Assembly (NCBI GenBank): GCA_007130345.1
Contig: SLSP01000349.1
Coordinates: forward strand, 1 to 12,755
Length of the DNA: 12,755 nt
DNA from: Thermoflexales bacterium
Lineage (GTDB): Bacteria; Chloroflexota; Anaerolineae; B4-G1; SLSP01
Direction of reading: 5' to 3'
Positions 12,682 to 12,755 of the stretch are shown piece by piece (the first letter of the stretch is position 1; every line of letters begins with the position of its first letter). Under the pieces are notes generated by a model. It was not told where the DNA came from and did no database searches. It saw only the letters and a list, made by a program, of their open reading frames with translations. The position numbers were made by a program, and so were the translations under genes.

Positions 12682-12755
12682 TCACTGTGAGCGACGCGGG
12701 GCGCGGCGGCGAACGATGAGCACGCCGGCGATGCCCGCCAGGATGACGAGGCCCC
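12682..12755 (-). CDS. C-terminal membrane anchor of a protein extending past the window (partial)
   Basis: Reading the minus strand from 12753, the last 23 codons give GLVILAGIAGVLIV followed by RRRAPRRSQ and TGA (12684-12682). A glycine/aliphatic membrane segment with an arginine-rich tail is what a C-terminally anchored surface protein, or the last helix of a polytopic protein, looks like under the positive-inside rule. There is too little sequence to name a family. A palindrome CGCTCAC-T-GTGAGCG (12679-12693) spans the stop codon but is not followed by a T-run. The frame is short, so this is a moderate call. Confidence 0.5.
   Translation of the reverse strand, partial: GLVILAGIAGVLIVRRRAPRRSQ

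Overview
The window looks like a GC-rich bacterial chromosome segment, most likely from the Chloroflexota (Anaerolineae-like). This is an inference. It rests on a Flp/Tad pilus gene encoding a receiver-TadZ fusion, a lipoprotein with a PTATPT-type linker after the lipobox, and a large O-antigen-ligase-like protein with a TPR tail and no LPS genes beside it. No rRNA, tRNA, CRISPR array or transposase gene was seen.

Layout. Bases 1-1777 (minus strand) hold the start of a Tad pilus operon: cpaB/rcpC, then a receiver-TadZ/CpaE fusion that runs off the window edge. Bases 1778-2721 form a long divergent intergenic region. It contains candidate promoters in both directions, two inverted repeats abutting -35 boxes, a 211-bp MITE-like element and a second dispersed palindromic repeat. 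Bases 2722-7415 (plus) are a two-gene envelope-glycan operon: a 1223-residue Wzy/O-antigen-ligase-TPR protein, and a WecA/TagO/MraY-type lipid-carrier phosphosugar transferase two bases downstream. A strong hairpin terminator and a new extended -10 promoter follow. Bases 7561-11251 (plus) hold a DsbA-like/cyclophilin fusion lipoprotein, a PrsW-family intramembrane protease and a GT4 glycosyltransferase. A second, 138-bp copy of the MITE-like element begins on the last base of the GT4 stop codon and fills the gap to convergent minus-strand genes. Those are a LOG/TIGR00725-like protein and, overlapping it by 4 bp, the RNA 2',3'-cyclic phosphodiesterase thpR. The window ends with a heptamer repeat and the C-terminal membrane anchor of another minus-strand protein.

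How the genes may work together. The WecA-like enzyme would load the first sugar phosphate on undecaprenyl phosphate, GT4 would extend the glycan, and the Wzy/ligase-like protein would polymerise it or transfer it to an acceptor outside the membrane. The DsbA/cyclophilin lipoprotein and the PrsW protease act at the same membrane and may serve folding or quality control. The neighbouring Tad pilus is a possible glycan acceptor, but nothing in the sequence proves that.

The points most worth checking are the MITE pair; the loss of key residues in both halves of the DsbA/cyclophilin fusion; a LOG-like protein lacking its first nucleotide-binding segment; and perfect hairpins embedded in coding sequence, one in the tadZ linker and one in the wecA-like gene where it coincides with AT-ending codons.
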